Shown here piece by piece: positions 62,683 to 64,000 of a stretch of DNA of 64,000 bases. This DNA is from Propionispora vibrioides (GTDB lineage Bacteria; Bacillota; Negativicutes; Propionisporales; Propionisporaceae). Position numbers and translations under genes: made by a program. Numbering within the stretch: position 1 is the stretch's first letter; every line of letters begins with the position of its first letter. The stretch is taken from assembly GCF_900110485.1 (NCBI RefSeq), contig NZ_FODY01000010.1:62594-126593 (forward strand), read 5' to 3'. The notes below the pieces were generated by a model. It made no database searches. It was not told the origin of the DNA and worked only from the letters and a program-made list of their open reading frames with translations.

Positions 62683-62698
62683 TGGCACAACATTTGCA
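62683..62698 (+). promoter_or_regulatory. Sigma-54 (-24/-12) promoter
   Basis: TGGCAC-AACAT-TTGCA: full match to the consensus TGGCAC-N5-TTGCA, with GG and GC exactly 10 nt apart. Predicted start near 62709, 15 nt before the TTG codon of the activator gene. Confidence 0.75.
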
Positions 62699-62723
62699 AT
62701 ATATACTGAATGGAGGGGTTAGC

Positions 62724-64000
62724 TTGCTGAAAAAATTGCTCTCGTTAATTGAAACGGAAGATAAGAAAAATCCCATGACCGATGAGGAGTTGGCGAAACG
62801 TTTGGGCGTGGGGCGGGAAAAGGTTAATGAGCTGAGGCAAGCCGTTGATATTCCAAGTTATCTTATTCGGCGGGAGACCGTACTGATTGAAGCATTAACC
62901 GCCATATTGGAGAAAGAGCCGGGCATTTCTCAGCGCAAAGTAGTTCTGGAGCTAAATAAAAGCGGGTTTCAGATTTCAGCCTTTGGCCTGAATCGTTACA
63001 AGCAGCAAATTGGTGAGCTTAGAAACCGTTTGCTACACAAAACCCGACCGGCTGCGCAGCGTGCCGCACGTTCTGTGCCGGCTGCTATCGAACAAGATTT
63101 CTTTTCCGGGATTGTTGGCTATAACGGCAGCTTGAGTCAGGTTATTAAGCTGGCAAAGGCCGCTGTGCTGTATCCGCACTATGGGCTGCACACCCTGATT
63201 TCCGGCAGTACTGGTGTGGGAAAAAGTCAGCTTGTGGAAGAAATTCATCGCTTCGCTCAGGCGGTACGCAAAACGACGATTCCGCTGGTGGTGTTTAACT
63301 GTGCGGATTATGGTGACAATCCGCAGCTATTGGTGGCACAGCTTTTTGGCTATAGTAAAGGCAGTTTTACCGGGGCAGATACGGATCGGGTCGGGCTTGT
63401 GGAAAAGGCCAACAAGGGCATTCTTTTTTTAGACGAGATCCATCGCTTGCCGCCGAAAGGGCAGGAAATTCTCTTTCGCATTATGGATAAAGGGCAGTTT
63501 TCACGTTTAGGTGAGACAGAGCAAATCCGTAAAGTTAACCTCATGATTATTGGCGCTACAACAGAGAATATTGAGTCCAGCCTGTTAAATACCTTTCGCC
63601 GCCGCATTCCGGTAGCCATACAAATTCCTCCCCTGGAAGGCAGGCCAAACTCCGAACGGTATAAGCTGATCAAACTGTTTTTCTCCGGTGAGGCTTCCCG
63701 TGTCAATAAGCGGATTCAGGTTCCGAAAGAAATCATGAAACTGCTGGTATTGTACAAATGTGCCGGTAATGTAGGACAGTTAAAATCGGATATTCAGGTT
63801 ATTTGTGCCAAGGCTTTTTTGCATGTTATGTCCGGCACCGAAGAGGTCATGAAAATCAGCATGAACGATTTGCCGGGACATATAACAAATCAACTTATGA
63901 ATGTGGTGGAACAGAAAGCAGACCTTGATGTTTTTATTGATGAGGAGGTTGAAATGACTCCTCATGCCGAACCGCTTCAAGTTTCGCCTTTGCAGGAAGA
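62724..64000 (+). CDS. LevR-type sigma-54-dependent transcriptional activator, 3' end beyond window
   Basis: 425 visible codons, still open at the right edge. N-terminal HTH-like segment (DEELAKRLGVGREKVNELRQ), then AAA+ sigma-54 activator domain at ~125-350: Walker A SGSTGVGKSQL, GAFTGA-type loop GYSKGSFTGAD (Ser in place of Ala), Walker B ILFLDEIHRLP. DNA-binding region at the N-terminus rather than the C-terminus is the LevR/ManR arrangement, where EIIA and PRD domains follow; those would lie outside the window. TTG start with GGAGGGG upstream. Probably controls a PTS operon to the right. Confidence 0.85.
   Translation, partial: MLKKLLSLIETEDKKNPMTDEELAKRLGVGREKVNELRQAVDIPSYLIRRETVLIEALTAILEKEPGISQRKVVLELNKSGFQISAFGLNRYKQQIGELRNRLLHKTRPAAQRAARSVPAAIEQDFFSGIVGYNGSLSQVIKLAKAAVLYPHYGLHTLISGSTGVGKSQLVEEIHRFAQAVRKTTIPLVVFNCADYGDNPQLLVAQLFGYSKGSFTGADTDRVGLVEKANKGILFLDEIHRLPPKGQEILFRIMDKGQFSRLGETEQIRKVNLMIIGATTENIESSLLNTFRRRIPVAIQIPPLEGRPNSERYKLIKLFFSGEASRVNKRIQVPKEIMKLLVLYKCAGNVGQLKSDIQVICAKAFLHVMSGTEEVMKISMNDLPGHITNQLMNVVEQKADLDVFIDEEVEMTPHAEPLQVSPLQE

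Overview
The window looks like chromosome from an endospore-forming, diderm Firmicute (Negativicutes, Sporomusa/Pelosinus-like). A gerABC-type germination receptor operon and a collagen-like surface protein indicate spores. An RND efflux pump fits a two-membrane envelope. Shine-Dalgarno sites are strong Firmicute AGGAGG types. The genus is an inference from gene content; no rRNA or tRNA gene was found.

Layout. 1-2.6 kb: His-rich collagen-like protein running off the left edge, a SAM methyltransferase, and a GntR-RCK_C (BusR-like) regulator. 2.9-11 kb: a galactitol-1-phosphate-type dehydrogenase, TVP38/DedA-like protein, two-component system, Met/His-rich exported peptide, YibE/F protein and the YcgR/YcgQ pair. 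11-14.6 kb: exported protein, hisC, msrA, HD hydrolase. 14.9-20 kb: tetR and an RND pump (MFP + inner-membrane transporter) that share a palindromic operator. 20.3-21.2 kb: polysaccharide deacetylase and a 51-aa DUF1540 protein that end in one perfect bidirectional terminator. 21.6-27.5 kb: complete Leloir operon galK-galE-galT-galM-galR. 27.5-34 kb: triple-PAS histidine kinase, 59-aa protein, HD protein, globin-coupled chemoreceptor, siroheme nitrite/sulfite reductase. 34-38.5 kb: CLC antiporter with RCK_C tail and an opuC-type compatible-solute ABC operon. 38.7-43.2 kb: ger operon with a candidate sigma-G promoter and a tiny membrane protein. 43.3-53 kb: ProC-like protein, eukaryotic-type hexokinase, glutamate-synthase small-chain protein, DedA, cation exchanger, BenE permease, HMA/TauE-like/cupredoxin fusion, CBS protein. 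53-62.3 kb: SGNH hydrolase, HAD phosphatase, beta-hydroxyacid dehydrogenase, ABM protein, GIY-YIG protein, pta, MocR regulator with pdxS-pdxT. 62.7 kb to the end: LevR-type sigma-54 activator, cut by the window edge, with its own -24/-12 promoter.

The most unusual signals lie between genes. At least two families of short terminal-inverted-repeat elements are scattered through the intergenic spaces. Family 1 is about 115-243 bp with ends close to AACCACTGATTAA. Family 2 is 63-180 bp, and its terminal arms change together between copies. Copies of both flank tetR, right beside its promoter and the efflux operator. Other signals are an operator dyad centred on the -10 box of opuC, a long inverted repeat in the galK leader, and three candidate cyclic-di-AMP-responsive proteins linked to osmotic balance (BusR-like regulator, CLC-RCK_C, OpuCA with CBS domains).

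All functions come from reading translated sequence and motifs; no database search was run.
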